NCBI RefSeq assembly: GCF_000428885.1
Contig: NZ_AUAU01000011.1
Coordinates: forward strand, 1-64,000
From: Geothrix fermentans DSM 14018
GTDB taxonomy: Bacteria; Acidobacteriota; Holophagae; Holophagales; Holophagaceae
Length of the DNA: 64,000 nucleotides
Direction of reading: 5' to 3'
A model generated the notes under the pieces. The model ran no database searches, was not told the origin of the DNA, and saw only the letters and a program-made list of their open reading frames with translations. Of this stretch, positions 43,540 through 52,391 are shown piece by piece. Within the stretch, counting starts at the first letter, position 1, and each line of letters starts with the position of its first letter. The position numbers were made by a program, and so were the translations under genes.

Positions 43540-44034
43540 TCACAGGTTCCGCTTCGTCAGCGCCACGGCGCCGATCATCGCGGCCAACAGCACCAGGCCC
43601 GCCACCTCGAAGCCCAGCAGGTGGTCCGCGAAGAGCGCCGTCCCCACCTTCTCGAGCGTCATGGCCTGGGGCATCGTGCTCCCCTTCTCCGCCAGGGCCT
43701 TCAGCCCGGCCGAGCCCATCACCAGCTTCACGCCGCCGAGGGCGAGGACCGCCAGCAGGGCCAGGGACAGCCACCGCTGCACGGGATGGGAGGCCTGGGC
43801 CTCCTCCTCCTGGTGGCTGTTCAGCATCATGATCACGAAGAGGACGAGCACCATGATGGCGCCGGTGTAGACGATGATCTGGAGGGCAGCAGCCACCGGG
43901 TTGGCCAGCAGCACGAAGAGCCCGGCCACGCCGAAGAAGGCCGCCACCATGCAGAGGCCCGCCACGACGACGTTCTTCTGCAGCAGCATCCCCAGGGCGC
44001 CCAGGAGGGTGATGAGGGCAAAGGTGATGAACAT
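43540..44034 (-). CDS. nuoJ: NADH-quinone oxidoreductase subunit J
   Basis: This is a 164-residue membrane subunit of complex I with five helices; the conserved third-helix GAIMVLVLFVIMMLN pattern is present. It contributes to the central membrane arm near the quinone site. It starts ten bases after the nuoI stop. Confidence 0.95.
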   Translation of the reverse strand: MFITFALITLLGALGMLLQKNVVVAGLCMVAAFFGVAGLFVLLANPVAAALQIIVYTGAIMVLVLFVIMMLNSHQEEEAQASHPVQRWLSLALLAVLALGGVKLVMGSAGLKALAEKGSTMPQAMTLEKVGTALFADHLLGFEVAGLVLLAAMIGAVALTKRNL

Positions 44035-44044
44035 GGCCGCTCCC

Positions 44045-44608
44045 TTACATCGCGATCGTGCGGCGCGGCACGGATGGGGTGGGATCCTGGGAGATGCGCT
44101 CCTTGCCGTCGGCCTCGGTGTAGGTGTTCATCAGGTCCCACTTGCCGAACTGCATGGACAGCCGGTCGTAGGCGGCCACCTCGTAGTCCTTCCGGAGCCA
44201 GATGGCATCCTTGGGGCAGGCCTCCTCGCACATGCCGCAGTAGATGCAGCGCAGCATGTCGATGGTGAACTTGGCCGGGCGCTTCTCCTCGAAGCCCTGG
44301 GTGAAGGTGAGGTCGCTGAACTCCTCGGCCTCGATGCTGATGCAGCGGGCCGGGCAGGCCTCCTGGCACATGAAGCAGGCCACGCACTTGATGGCGCCGT
44401 CCTCGAACCGCTTCAGCTCGTGGAGGCCGCGGTAGCCGGCGGGCATCTCCTTCTTCATGTCCGGGTACTGGATCGTGAAGCGCTTGGCGCTGGGCGTGAA
44501 GATCTGCCTGAAGAAGTGGCGGATGGTGATGCCCATCCCCTTCATCACGGGCCAGACATAGGTGCGGTCCAGCCAGTTCAGCTCGACCTTCTTGACGACG
44601 ACACCCAT
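44045..44608 (-). CDS. nuoI: NADH-quinone oxidoreductase subunit I
   Basis: This is a 187-residue iron-sulfur subunit of the peripheral arm of complex I, carrying clusters N6a and N6b. The two 4Fe-4S motifs are CVACFMCQEACP and CIYCGMCEEACP. It passes electrons toward cluster N2 and the quinone. It starts ten bases after nuoH. Confidence 0.97.
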   Translation of the reverse strand: MGVVVKKVELNWLDRTYVWPVMKGMGITIRHFFRQIFTPSAKRFTIQYPDMKKEMPAGYRGLHELKRFEDGAIKCVACFMCQEACPARCISIEAEEFSDLTFTQGFEEKRPAKFTIDMLRCIYCGMCEEACPKDAIWLRKDYEVAAYDRLSMQFGKWDLMNTYTEADGKERISQDPTPSVPRRTIAM

Positions 44609-44618
44609 CGCCTACTCC

Positions 44619-45680
44619 TCAGTGGCCCTGGCTCATGCGCCAGGCGTGGAAGACCAGGTTGACCATGGACATCGGAAGCATCGCCTTCCATCCGAGGTGC
44701 ATGAGCTGGTCGTAGCGGAAGCGGGGCAGGGTCCACCGGATCCAGACGTAGACCCAGGCGAAGAACAGCATCTTCACCAGGAAGCTGGCCACGGACAGCA
44801 TCACCGAGGGGTCCTGCACGAAGGGCACCTGCCAGCCGCCGAAGTAGAGCGTGGCCATGAGGGCGGAGGCCGTCATCATGTGGCAGTACTCGGAGAGGGC
44901 CAGCAGGCTGAACTTCATGCTCCCGTATTCGGTGTTGAAGCCTGCCACGATCTCGCTCTCGCCCTCGGCGAAGTCGAAGGGCAGGCGGTTCGTCTCGGCG
45001 AACATGCAAGCGAAGAACACGATGAAGCCGAGGGGCTGGCGCACGATGTTCCAGGCCCAGGGGAGGTGGCCCTGCGCCTTGATGACCTCGGAGGGGTCGT
45101 AGCCGCCGGCGGTCATGAAGATGGCCACCACGGCCAGGCTCATGCCGATCTCGTAGCTCACCATGGTGGCCGACGAGCGCATGCCGCCGAGGATGGCCCA
45201 CTTGTTGTTGCTGGACCAGGCCGCCACCAGCACGCCGTAGACCGCCATGCCGCCGATGGCCAGGGGATAGAGCAGGCCCATGCCGTTGCCGGGATCCAGC
45301 AGCGCCAGGTGGTATTCCTGGCCTCCGCTCACGAAGCTGCGGCCGAAGGGGATGACGGCGAAGCCCATGAGGGCCGGCACCAGGGCCAGGAAGGGGGCCA
45401 GCCAGAAGAGACCCTTGTTGGCGTCGTGGGGAACCAGGTCCTCCTTGAAGAAGAACTTGATGCCGTCCGCCAGGGGCTGGGCCAGGCCGATGATCTTGAT
45501 TTTGCCGAAGAGGGCCGCCCGGTTGGGGCCGATGCGGTCCTGGATCATGGCCGCGCCGCGGCGCTCCACCCAGGTCCAGACGGCCGCCAGCGAGAAGACG
45601 CCGCCGAAGACGATGACGAGTTTCGCCACCATCCAAGCGGTGGCAGGCGTGGTGTGCAGCAGGCTTGCGAGCTTGTCCAT
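44619..45680 (-). CDS. nuoH: NADH-quinone oxidoreductase subunit H
   Basis: This is a 353-residue eight-helix subunit forming much of the quinone chamber. The motifs VERRGAAMIQDRIGPNRAALFG, FAETNRLPFDFAEGESEIVAGFNTEY and WVYVWIRWTLPRFRYDQLM are typical. It is the first gene of this nuo run; nuoA-G are not in the window, so the complex I genes are divided between loci. Confidence 0.98.
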   Translation of the reverse strand: MDKLASLLHTTPATAWMVAKLVIVFGGVFSLAAVWTWVERRGAAMIQDRIGPNRAALFGKIKIIGLAQPLADGIKFFFKEDLVPHDANKGLFWLAPFLALVPALMGFAVIPFGRSFVSGGQEYHLALLDPGNGMGLLYPLAIGGMAVYGVLVAAWSSNNKWAILGGMRSSATMVSYEIGMSLAVVAIFMTAGGYDPSEVIKAQGHLPWAWNIVRQPLGFIVFFACMFAETNRLPFDFAEGESEIVAGFNTEYGSMKFSLLALSEYCHMMTASALMATLYFGGWQVPFVQDPSVMLSVASFLVKMLFFAWVYVWIRWTLPRFRYDQLMHLGWKAMLPMSMVNLVFHAWRMSQGH

Positions 45681-45839
45681 GGGCGGCTTCCCGGCGGGCC
45701 ACCCGCGGGGAGGCCCAACCCATCGAGCCTATCAGAGCGGGACCCTTCATGACACGGAGGGAAAGAACCCCGGGGGCGCCGATGCGACCTGGGTCACAGC
45801 CCCAGGCTCGGGCCCTGCCGGGCCCGAGTGGGAAAAGAA

Positions 45840-45903
45840 TCAAGAAAACGTCTGGGCTGCGTAGCAGCCCTTGCTAAATCGCGGGCGCAGGCCGCGATTT
45901 AGC
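45840..45903 (-). terminator. Two hairpins downstream of glnS
   Basis: The glnS stop codon lies in a perfect 12-base stem GCTAAATCGCGG/CCGCGATTTAGC (45873-45903). A second stem GGGCTGC-GTA-GCAGCCC (45854-45870) follows, with minus-strand TTTTCTTGATTC after it. The double hairpin is a likely terminator isolating nuoH from glnS. Confidence 0.65.
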
Positions 45904-47632
45904 CCACCTTGGCCTCGAGCTTCGCCCACGAGTCCTTCAGCCCCACCGTCCGGTTGAAAACCGGACTGCCGGGCCTGGAATCCGGGTCCACGGCGAAGTA
46001 GCCCGTGCGCTCGAACTGGAAGCGCTCGCCGGGGGCCGCCTCGGCCAGGCTGGGCTCCAGGCGCGCCTCCGCGAGCACTTCGAGGCTTCCAGGGTTGAGG
46101 AGGCTTTTCCAGTCCTGCCCCTCGGCCACGTCCATGGGATCTTCCTGGGTGAAGAGGGCCTCGTAGAGCCGCACCTCGGCCCGCACGGCATGGGCGGCGC
46201 TCACCCAGTGGAGGGTGCCCTTCACCTTCCGGCCGTCCGGCGCGTTGCCGCCCCGACTGGCGGGATCCCACTCGCAGCGCAGCTCCACCACGTTCCCGGC
46301 GGCGTCCTTGACCACCTCCCGGCAGGTGACCAGGCATGCCCCCCGGAGGCGCACCTCGGCGCCGGGCGCCAGGCGGAACCACTTCTTGGGAGCCTCTTCC
46401 CGGAAGTCGTCCTGGTCGATGAAGAGCTCCCGGGTGAAGGGCAGCTTGCGGGTGCCGAGGGAAGGATCGTCGGGGTGATTGGGCACCTCCACCTCGAAGG
46501 CCTCGGCGTCGGCCATGTTGGTGATGACCACCTTCAGGGGGCGGAGCACGGCCATGCGCCGGGGGGCCCGCTTCTCCAGATCCTCCCGGATGCAGAACTC
46601 CAGCAGGCCCGCATCGGCCACCATGTCGCGCTTGGCCACGCCCACCTTCTCCGCGAAGGCCCGCACGGCCTCGGGGGTGTAGCCGCGGCGCCGCAGGCCG
46701 CAGATGGTGGGCATGCGGGGATCGTCCCAGCCCCGCACGATGCCATCCTGCACCAGCTGGAGCAGGCGCCGCTTGCTCATCACCGTGTAGGTGAGGTTCA
46801 GGCGGGCGAACTCGATCTGGCGCGGCAGGGGCCGCTGGAAGAACCTGCCCTCCACGTCCTGGTCCAGGAACCACTCGTAGAGGGGACGGTGGTCCTCGAA
46901 CTCCAGGGTGCAGATGGAGTGGGTGATGGTCTCGATGGCATCCGACACGCCGTGGGCGTAGTCGTACATGGGATAGATGCACCAGGTGTCGCCCGTGCGG
47001 TGGTGGTGGGCCCGGCGGATGCGGTACATGAGCGGGTCGCGCAGGTTCATGTTGCCGCTCTGCATGTCGATCTTGGCGCGCAGGACCTTCGAGCCGTCCG
47101 GGAACTCGCCGGCCTTCATGCGGCGGAAGAGGTCCAGGTTCTCCTCGGGACTGCGGTCGCGGTAGGGGCTGTTCTTCCCCGGCGCATGGAAGTTGCCCCG
47201 GTACTCGCGGATCTCGGCCTCGGACAGGTCGCAGACGTAGGCCTTGCCCTGCTGGATGAGGTACTCGGCGTAGTCGTAGAGGAAGGGGAAGTAGTCCGAG
47301 GCGTAGTGCTCGCCCTTCCAGTCGAAGCCCAGCCAGCGCACATCATCGCGGATGGAGTCCACGTACTCCACGTCCTCCTTCACGGGGTTCGTGTCGTCGA
47401 AGCGCAGGTTCGTGGCGCCGCCGTAGGCCTTCGCCAACCCGAAGTTCAGGCAGATGCTCTTGGCGTGGCCGATGTGCAGGTAGCCATTGGGCTCCGGCGG
47501 AAACCGCGTGAGCACCCGCCCCCCATGCTTCCCCGAGACGCGGTCCGCCTCCACGATCTCCTCGATGAAGTGGAGGCTCCGGGATTCGGGCTTGGGTTCG
47601 GGGGTGGGCTGTTCAGCGGGCATGGGGCTCAC
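45899..47632 (-). CDS. glnS: Glutaminyl-tRNA synthetase
   Basis: This is a 577-residue class I aminoacyl-tRNA synthetase. [20 protein letters not shown] carries the HIGH-type motif; VMSKRR (KMSKS equivalent) is near residue 280; PLYEWFLDQ and the anticodon-binding C-terminal domain ([13 protein letters not shown]) are typical. It attaches Gln to tRNA-Gln directly. Together with the GluRS here, it means the indirect GatCAB route is not needed for Gln. MSPMPAEQ or MPAEQ could be the start. Confidence 0.97.
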   Translation of the reverse strand: MSPMPAEQPTPEPKPESRSLHFIEEIVEADRVSGKHGGRVLTRFPPEPNGYLHIGHAKSICLNFGLAKAYGGATNLRFDDTNPVKEDVEYVDSIRDDVRWLGFDWKGEHYASDYFPFLYDYAEYLIQQGKAYVCDLSEAEIREYRGNFHAPGKNSPYRDRSPEENLDLFRRMKAGEFPDGSKVLRAKIDMQSGNMNLRDPLMYRIRRAHHHRTGDTWCIYPMYDYAHGVSDAIETITHSICTLEFEDHRPLYEWFLDQDVEGRFFQRPLPRQIEFARLNLTYTVMSKRRLLQLVQDGIVRGWDDPRMPTICGLRRRGYTPEAVRAFAEKVGVAKRDMVADAGLLEFCIREDLEKRAPRRMAVLRPLKVVITNMADAEAFEVEVPNHPDDPSLGTRKLPFTRELFIDQDDFREEAPKKWFRLAPGAEVRLRGACLVTCREVVKDAAGNVVELRCEWDPASRGGNAPDGRKVKGTLHWVSAAHAVRAEVRLYEALFTQEDPMDVAEGQDWKSLLNPGSLEVLAEARLEPSLAEAAPGERFQFERTGYFAVDPDSRPGSPVFNRTVGLKDSWAKLEAKVG

Positions 47633-47688
47633 GATTCATAAACCCCCAAGATACCAAGGCCTCCCATCAACCTCCAAAAGACGATTGG

Positions 47689-47763
47689 AGCCACGGATAA
47701 ACACGGATGAACCCGGATATTGATAAAAATCCTATCTGTGTTCATCCGTGTTCATCTGTGGCT
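47689..47763. repeat. 24-bp inverted repeat between glnS and proC
   Basis: AGCCACGGATAAACACGGATGAAC (47689-47712) is inverted as GTTCATCCGTGTTCATCTGTGGCT (47740-47763) with two mismatches, leaving a loop of about 27 bases with TTGATAAAAATCC. The periodic words ACGGATGAACACGGAT resemble dispersed intergenic repeats; it may act as a terminator for proC. Confidence 0.75.
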
Positions 47764-47770
47764 GAATCCC

Positions 47771-48586
47771 CTACCCCAGCCCGGCCGCGACCTGGGTGGC
47801 GCGCTCGATGCCGCGGGCCACGACGGAGCGGATGCGGCCGTCCTCCAGGGCCAGCAGGCCGGCGATGGTGCAGCCGGCGGGGGTGGTGACGTCGTCCTTG
47901 AGGGCGGCGGGATGGCGGCCCGTCTCCAGCACCATGGAGGCGGCGCCCAGGGTCATCTGGGCCGCCAGCTCCACGGCCACGGCCCGGGGCAGGCCGCACT
48001 GGACGCCGCCCTCGGCCAGGGCCTCAAGGATGACGAACATGAACGCCGGGCCGCTGGCGCTGAGGCCCGTGACCGCGTCCATGTGCCGCTCGTCCAGGTC
48101 CATGACCCGCCCCAGGGGCTCGAAGAGCGTCCGGGCCTGGGCCAGCTGGGCCTCGGTCACCCCCTGCCCCGCCGCCAGCACCGTCATGCCCCGGCGGATG
48201 GAGCAGGGCGTGTTGGGCATGGCCCGCACCAGCGGCGTGCCCGCGGGAGTGTGGGCCGCCAGGAAGTCCAGCGTCGTGCCCGCGGCGATGGAGACCACCA
48301 GGGGGTGGTGGTCCAGGGCCCCTGACGTGGACAGGCCCGCCAACAGGCCCTTCAGCTCCTTCGGCTTCACACAGAGCAGCACCACCTCCGCCTTCCGCAC
48401 TGCGCCATTGGCATCGCTCGAGAGGGCGATGCCCAGACCCTCGGCCCGGGCCTGGGCCGCGCCCGGATGGCGCGTGGCGGCCTGGATGCGGCCCGCCGGG
48501 TAGCCCGAGGCCTCCACCAGGCCGGCGCTGATGGCCTGGCCCATGGTGCCGAAACCGAGGATGGCGAGTTGGGGATGGCGGCTCAT
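47771..48586 (-). CDS. proC: Pyrroline-5-carboxylate reductase
   Basis: This is a 271-residue enzyme making proline from pyrroline-5-carboxylate. The dinucleotide fold ILGFGTMGQAISAGL, VVLLCVKP, PNTPCSIRRGM, the SGLSASGPAF region and the C-terminal DDVTTPAGCTIAGLLALE are all present. AGGGAGTCGCC precedes the ATG. A leader ORF and a terminator-type hairpin directly upstream suggest attenuation. Confidence 0.95.
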   Translation of the reverse strand: MSRHPQLAILGFGTMGQAISAGLVEASGYPAGRIQAATRHPGAAQARAEGLGIALSSDANGAVRKAEVVLLCVKPKELKGLLAGLSTSGALDHHPLVVSIAAGTTLDFLAAHTPAGTPLVRAMPNTPCSIRRGMTVLAAGQGVTEAQLAQARTLFEPLGRVMDLDERHMDAVTGLSASGPAFMFVILEALAEGGVQCGLPRAVAVELAAQMTLGAASMVLETGRHPAALKDDVTTPAGCTIAGLLALEDGRIRSVVARGIERATQVAAGLG

Positions 48587-48602
48587 GGCGACTCCCTGGA
48601 AC

Positions 48603-48631
48603 GAAAAACCCCCGCCTTGGGGGGCGGGGGT
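48603..48631 (-). terminator. Terminator-type hairpin 15 bases before proC
   Basis: The minus strand reads ACCCCCGCC-CCCCAA-GGCGGGGGT followed by TTTT, a strong intrinsic terminator directly before the proC ribosome site. Its place just ahead of the gene is typical of attenuators. A 16-base palindrome GACCTGGATCCAGGTC (48641-48656) lies just upstream. Confidence 0.75.
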
Positions 48632-48662
48632 GGATGGCGGGACCTGGATCCAGGTCAGCCGA

Positions 48663-48725
48663 TCACGCGACTCCCCCCGCACGCGAGGTGCTAGGGCGCG
48701 GGTGGATGGCCAGGATGGAATTCAT
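48663..48725 (-). CDS. Candidate 20-residue leader peptide of proC
   Basis: This short frame begins MNSILAIHPRPSTSR and ends at TGA; it contains two prolines and two arginines. A -10-like TATGCT (48738-48733) stands exactly seven bases before its ATG, which predicts a leaderless message starting at AUG. Together with the downstream palindrome and terminator it looks like a ribosome-controlled attenuator for proC. The control amino acid is unclear, because two prolines are few. Confidence 0.4.
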   Translation of the reverse strand: MNSILAIHPRPSTSRAGGVA

Positions 48726-48846
48726 GCAAGTAAGCATACCCCAGGTCCGGCAGAAGGCATGGTCGAAGGTGGGACACGCCCCCGTTGTGCTCCAGGAGAG
48801 GTTCCGGTGTCACGACCGGCCCGGGTGGGGGGCCGATGCAGCCTTC

Positions 48847-50304
48847 TCAGCCACTGACGCTGCTCACCGTGATGGCCCAGGTAAACCCTCCTGGCCCAAG
48901 CACACACCAGATCACCTGGGCCCTCCCCCCTCCGAGATTGAGCACCGCGAGCGGATAGATGGCCTGACTCTGCCCGACAGGCGTATTCAAAGCCCCGGGC
49001 CCCCGGGTCGTCCACACCATCTCCCCGAGGCGGATCGGTGTGATCGGTTCCTGGAGGGTATCCGGAACACCGCAACGCCAAGCCATGGCCAAACTGCCAT
49101 CTCCCTGCCGGTCCACCAGCAGGCCTCCTCCGTTGTTGCTTCCGAATTGGACATCGCTCGTACCCAGGACGCTAGAAGCCTGCCATCCCGTAGGTGAATA
49201 CCCCGCGGCCATGACCTTCACGCTCCGGTCGGGGGCGTACCCGACCCAGGCCGCCTGCGGGTTGCCGGAGGGGTCCAGGACGAGCCGGTGAGCGGCCAGT
49301 TGGAAAGCGTTGTCCAGCCCCTGCCCCACCAGCGCCGGGAGGGACACCGGAGCCGACCAGCCTCCGCCGACCCAGTTCGAAACGTCGAAGGTTCCCGTGT
49401 AGCCATATCGCCCAAGGATCGGGGATCCATCCTTCAGCCAGAGGATCTCCATACCCGGGTTTGGATATCGGACCGTCCCCGGCGCATTCAATCCAGGCAC
49501 GCCGACAGTGACCGGAGCTTCCGGAGGAAGGCCCTTGAGCCACCGGGACGTGTGGACGCCCGCCTCTCCAATGCGGGTCTCCATCCACCAGATGACCGCG
49601 TCTCCGATCGGAGATACGGAGAGCCCGATGTCGCGGATGCGGCTGATGGAGGGTATCTCCTCCGCCAGCACCTCCACCGGACTCCATGCCCCTGCCACCC
49701 AGCGCGTGGCGAGAACCTGCGAGGGATTCGACCAGGATCTCCACACGGCCACCGCGTTGCCGCTGGCATCCATCGCAACCTTGGGCATGGGATCAGGGCT
49801 GAAGGATTCCCCATATTTGGGCAGTTCCATGGACAGGCCAGCGGCCTCCCAGGTGCCCGCGACCCGACGCCGGAGGGTGAACGCATAGCCAAAGCCTTTG
49901 GATGGATCAACCTCGTAGGTCCCCAGGACCGCCTCTCCGGATGGCCCCACGGCCAGGTCGTACCCGAGGCTGCTCGAGCTCACCTGGACCGGAGATGACC
50001 ACGAACCTTGATTCCCGATCGCCACCATCACCCGATAGAGGGACTGGCTTCCCACGGTCGGGTTCTCGCGCCAACTGCCGATCTGGTATCCGCCAGGCCC
50101 CGAACGAAAGATCGGAAAGAGGGTTTCGGAATAGGCGGCGGACCCGATCACCACTCCCGGAACGTTCTGAATCGGTCGTGTCCAGGCAGGCGCGGCAGGT
50201 TGGGAGGAGCCTGCCCCCCCACCCCCGCAGCCCAACAGCCCCAGGCACGCCGCCAGGCAACCCGCACAGAAGCGGGTCCAGCCCAATTGCAGGGAATACC
50301 TCAT
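48847..50304 (-). CDS. Large lipoprotein with repeated beta-propeller-like pattern
   Basis: This is a 485-residue protein. The start at 50304 (MRYSLQLGWTRF) gives a lipoprotein signal ending LGLLGCGGGG. The body contains repeats with Gly-Asp or Gly-Asn turns and Trp (VAVWRSWS, AVIWWMETR, QAAWVGYAP, SLAMAWRCG) spaced roughly 50-70 residues apart, which suggests a beta-propeller. Its function is unknown; it probably faces the periplasm or cell surface. It is divergent from no close gene; the 160 bases upstream hold a CATATAAC motif but no obvious promoter. Confidence 0.7.
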   Translation of the reverse strand: MRYSLQLGWTRFCAGCLAACLGLLGCGGGGAGSSQPAAPAWTRPIQNVPGVVIGSAAYSETLFPIFRSGPGGYQIGSWRENPTVGSQSLYRVMVAIGNQGSWSSPVQVSSSSLGYDLAVGPSGEAVLGTYEVDPSKGFGYAFTLRRRVAGTWEAAGLSMELPKYGESFSPDPMPKVAMDASGNAVAVWRSWSNPSQVLATRWVAGAWSPVEVLAEEIPSISRIRDIGLSVSPIGDAVIWWMETRIGEAGVHTSRWLKGLPPEAPVTVGVPGLNAPGTVRYPNPGMEILWLKDGSPILGRYGYTGTFDVSNWVGGGWSAPVSLPALVGQGLDNAFQLAAHRLVLDPSGNPQAAWVGYAPDRSVKVMAAGYSPTGWQASSVLGTSDVQFGSNNGGGLLVDRQGDGSLAMAWRCGVPDTLQEPITPIRLGEMVWTTRGPGALNTPVGQSQAIYPLAVLNLGGGRAQVIWCVLGPGGFTWAITVSSVSG

Positions 50305-50466
50305 GTGAGCGCCCCCATATGCCAATCGAATTGTTATATGTTGCGATGAATTGGCCATCATACACCGGCTGGCCGAGGCGTAAGAGTGGACATTCACTCA
50401 TCAACGCGAACCTTCGGTCGTCCGGCTCTCCGCCGGTGTTTCCGCTTCCTGGCCCGCCTTAACCGC

Positions 50467-50811
50467 CTACTGGTCCCGTCCCCGCCCCAGGGTCCACCAG
50501 GGGCAGTCCACCAGGTCGGAGACCACGAAGCCCTGGCGCATCTCCGAGATGCGCTGGAAGCGGGTGCAGGCGGGGGTATGGAAGCCCGTGGTGATCTCGC
50601 CGGGGCCCGACCGCACCCCGAAGTAGAACTCGGATTGTTCGAGGCCCAGCCGGAGCGCGGTTTCCTGGAGGGCCTCGCGGTGGTCCATGCCCTCGGGGAT
50701 GCCCTGGATGACCTGCACCGCGTCGCCGGCGATGATCGTGGGGGCGTAGGCGGCGGCACCCTGATCCTCCAGCACGGCCAGGGTGATGTGGGTGAACTCC
50801 TGAAGGTCCAT
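50467..50811 (-). CDS. Hypothetical protein
   Basis: This is a 114-residue soluble protein without signal or membrane segment. It has an alternating pattern with EDQGAAAYAPTII and the TGFHTPACTRFQR region, containing two Cys in total. I do not recognise it. It starts 16 bases downstream of gltX on the same strand and may be co-transcribed with it. Confidence 0.6.
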   Translation of the reverse strand: MDLQEFTHITLAVLEDQGAAAYAPTIIAGDAVQVIQGIPEGMDHREALQETALRLGLEQSEFYFGVRSGPGEITTGFHTPACTRFQRISEMRQGFVVSDLVDCPWWTLGRGRDQ

Positions 50812-50827
50812 CAGCGCCGCCGATCCA

Positions 50828-52300
50828 TCACAACCAGCGCGCGAGGCGGGCCGCCACTTCGTCTCGGCCCACCAGCATGAGCGTGTCGAAGATGCCGGGA
50901 CTGACCGGTTTCCCGCAGAGGGCCACGCGTAGCGCCTGGGCCAGGTCCTTGGTCTTCAGGCCGTGGCGCTCCAGGATGGCGGCGAAGGCGGCTTCCAGGC
51001 CCCCATGGCTGTAATCCGCCAGGGCCGCCACCTCGCGCAGGGCGGGCTTCACGGCGGGCGTCATGAACTTCTCCACGGCCTTGGCGTCGAAGTCGGCGGG
51101 CCGCTCGAAGGCGAAGCGCAGGGCCTCGGCCATGTCCGTGAGGGACTTGCCCTTCTGGGTCGCCTGGATGGCCTGGGCGCGCCAGGCCTCGGGCTTTGCA
51201 TTCCACGCCTCGGGCACGAAGGGCCGCAGGTGCGGCTCCAGCTCCTGCCAGGAGGCCCGCTGGATGAGCTTCTGGTTCAGCCACTGGAGCTTGTCCATGT
51301 CGAAGCGGGCGGCGCTCTTCTGGCAATCCGCCAAGTCGAAGAGCTGGATCATCTGCTCGTCCGTGAGCAGCTCCTCCTCGGCGCTCTCCACGGCCCGGCC
51401 GTCGATCTTGGGGGTCCAGGAGAGGCGCGCCAGGGCCAGGCGCACGGCGGAGGGCAGCAGGCCCATGGCCTGGTACTCGGTGATGCTGGTGGCGCCATGG
51501 CGCTTGCTGAGCTTGGCGCCATCGGCCCCCAGGATCATGGGCACATGGGCGAAGGCCGGCAGCTCGTAGCCGAAGGCCGCGAAGAGGGGGATCTGCTTGG
51601 GCGTGTTGTTCAGGTGGTCGTCGCCGCGGATGACGTGGGTGACCTCCATGTGGGTGTCGTCCACCACCACGCAGAAGTTGTAGGTGGGCACGCCGATCTC
51701 GCCAGGCGCCTCGCCAGTGCGGGCGATGATCCAGTCGTCCAGACTCTCCGCCGGGAAGCGGGTGTCGCCCTTGATGAGGTCGGGCACCACGATGTCGCCC
51801 GTCGCGGGCATGCGGAAGCGGATGGCGGCGGGCTGGCTGGCGTCGTGGTTCGCGTCGGCGCAGCCCTTCCCCGCGTCCATCCCGCGGTTGTACTGGAAGA
51901 CCTTGCCGGCGGCCTCCACGGCCTTGCGGCGCTCGTCCAGGGCCTCCTTGGAGCAGCGGCAGCGATAGGCCAGCCCCTTGTCCAGCAGCTCCTGGATCTT
52001 GGCGCGGTAGAGGTCCATGCGCTGCATCTGCCGGTAGGGGCCGTGGGGGCCCTTCCACTGGCTCGGATCGCCCACCACCGGGCCCTCGTCCCAAGTCAGG
52101 CCGCACCAGGCCATGCCCTCCTCGATGATGCGGATGTTGTCGTCCGTGCTGCGGGAGAGGTCCGTGTCCTCGATGCGCAGGATGAAGCGTCCCCCGTGCC
52201 GGCGGGCATAGAGCCAGCAGAACAGCGCCGTACGCACCCCTCCGATATGGAGCATGCCGGTGGGGGACGGGGCGAAGCGGGTGACGATCTGGCGGGACAT
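50828..52300 (-). CDS. gltX: Glutamyl-tRNA synthetase
   Basis: This is a 490-residue class I synthetase. RFAPSPTGMLHIGGVRTALFCWLYAR carries the HIGH-type motif and KLSKRHG the KMSKS-type loop; RIEDTDLSRS is typical. CRCSKEALDERR in the CP1-like domain is where the zinc cluster occurs in some GluRS, but only two Cys remain close together. It charges tRNA-Glu. The C-terminal helical anticodon-binding domain is complete. Confidence 0.96.
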   Translation of the reverse strand: MSRQIVTRFAPSPTGMLHIGGVRTALFCWLYARRHGGRFILRIEDTDLSRSTDDNIRIIEEGMAWCGLTWDEGPVVGDPSQWKGPHGPYRQMQRMDLYRAKIQELLDKGLAYRCRCSKEALDERRKAVEAAGKVFQYNRGMDAGKGCADANHDASQPAAIRFRMPATGDIVVPDLIKGDTRFPAESLDDWIIARTGEAPGEIGVPTYNFCVVVDDTHMEVTHVIRGDDHLNNTPKQIPLFAAFGYELPAFAHVPMILGADGAKLSKRHGATSITEYQAMGLLPSAVRLALARLSWTPKIDGRAVESAEEELLTDEQMIQLFDLADCQKSAARFDMDKLQWLNQKLIQRASWQELEPHLRPFVPEAWNAKPEAWRAQAIQATQKGKSLTDMAEALRFAFERPADFDAKAVEKFMTPAVKPALREVAALADYSHGGLEAAFAAILERHGLKTKDLAQALRVALCGKPVSPGIFDTLMLVGRDEVAARLARWL

Positions 52301-52311
52301 GGGGACTCCGG

Positions 52312-52391
52312 GCTATCAGCTATCAGCTATCAGACAAAACATCGGGCGCCATCGGCGCCCGACTGAGAGCTGACAGCCGACAGCTGAGAGC
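52312..52391 (-). terminator. Heptamer repeats and terminator hairpin after the MglA-like gene
   Basis: A perfect nine-base stem TCGGGCGCC-ATC-GGCGCCCGA (52342-52362) is flanked by GCTATCA heptamers (52312-52332) and AGCTGAC-like heptamers (52368-52388). On the minus strand the stem is followed by TGTTTTGTC, fitting a terminator for the gene ending at 52392. Confidence 0.65.
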
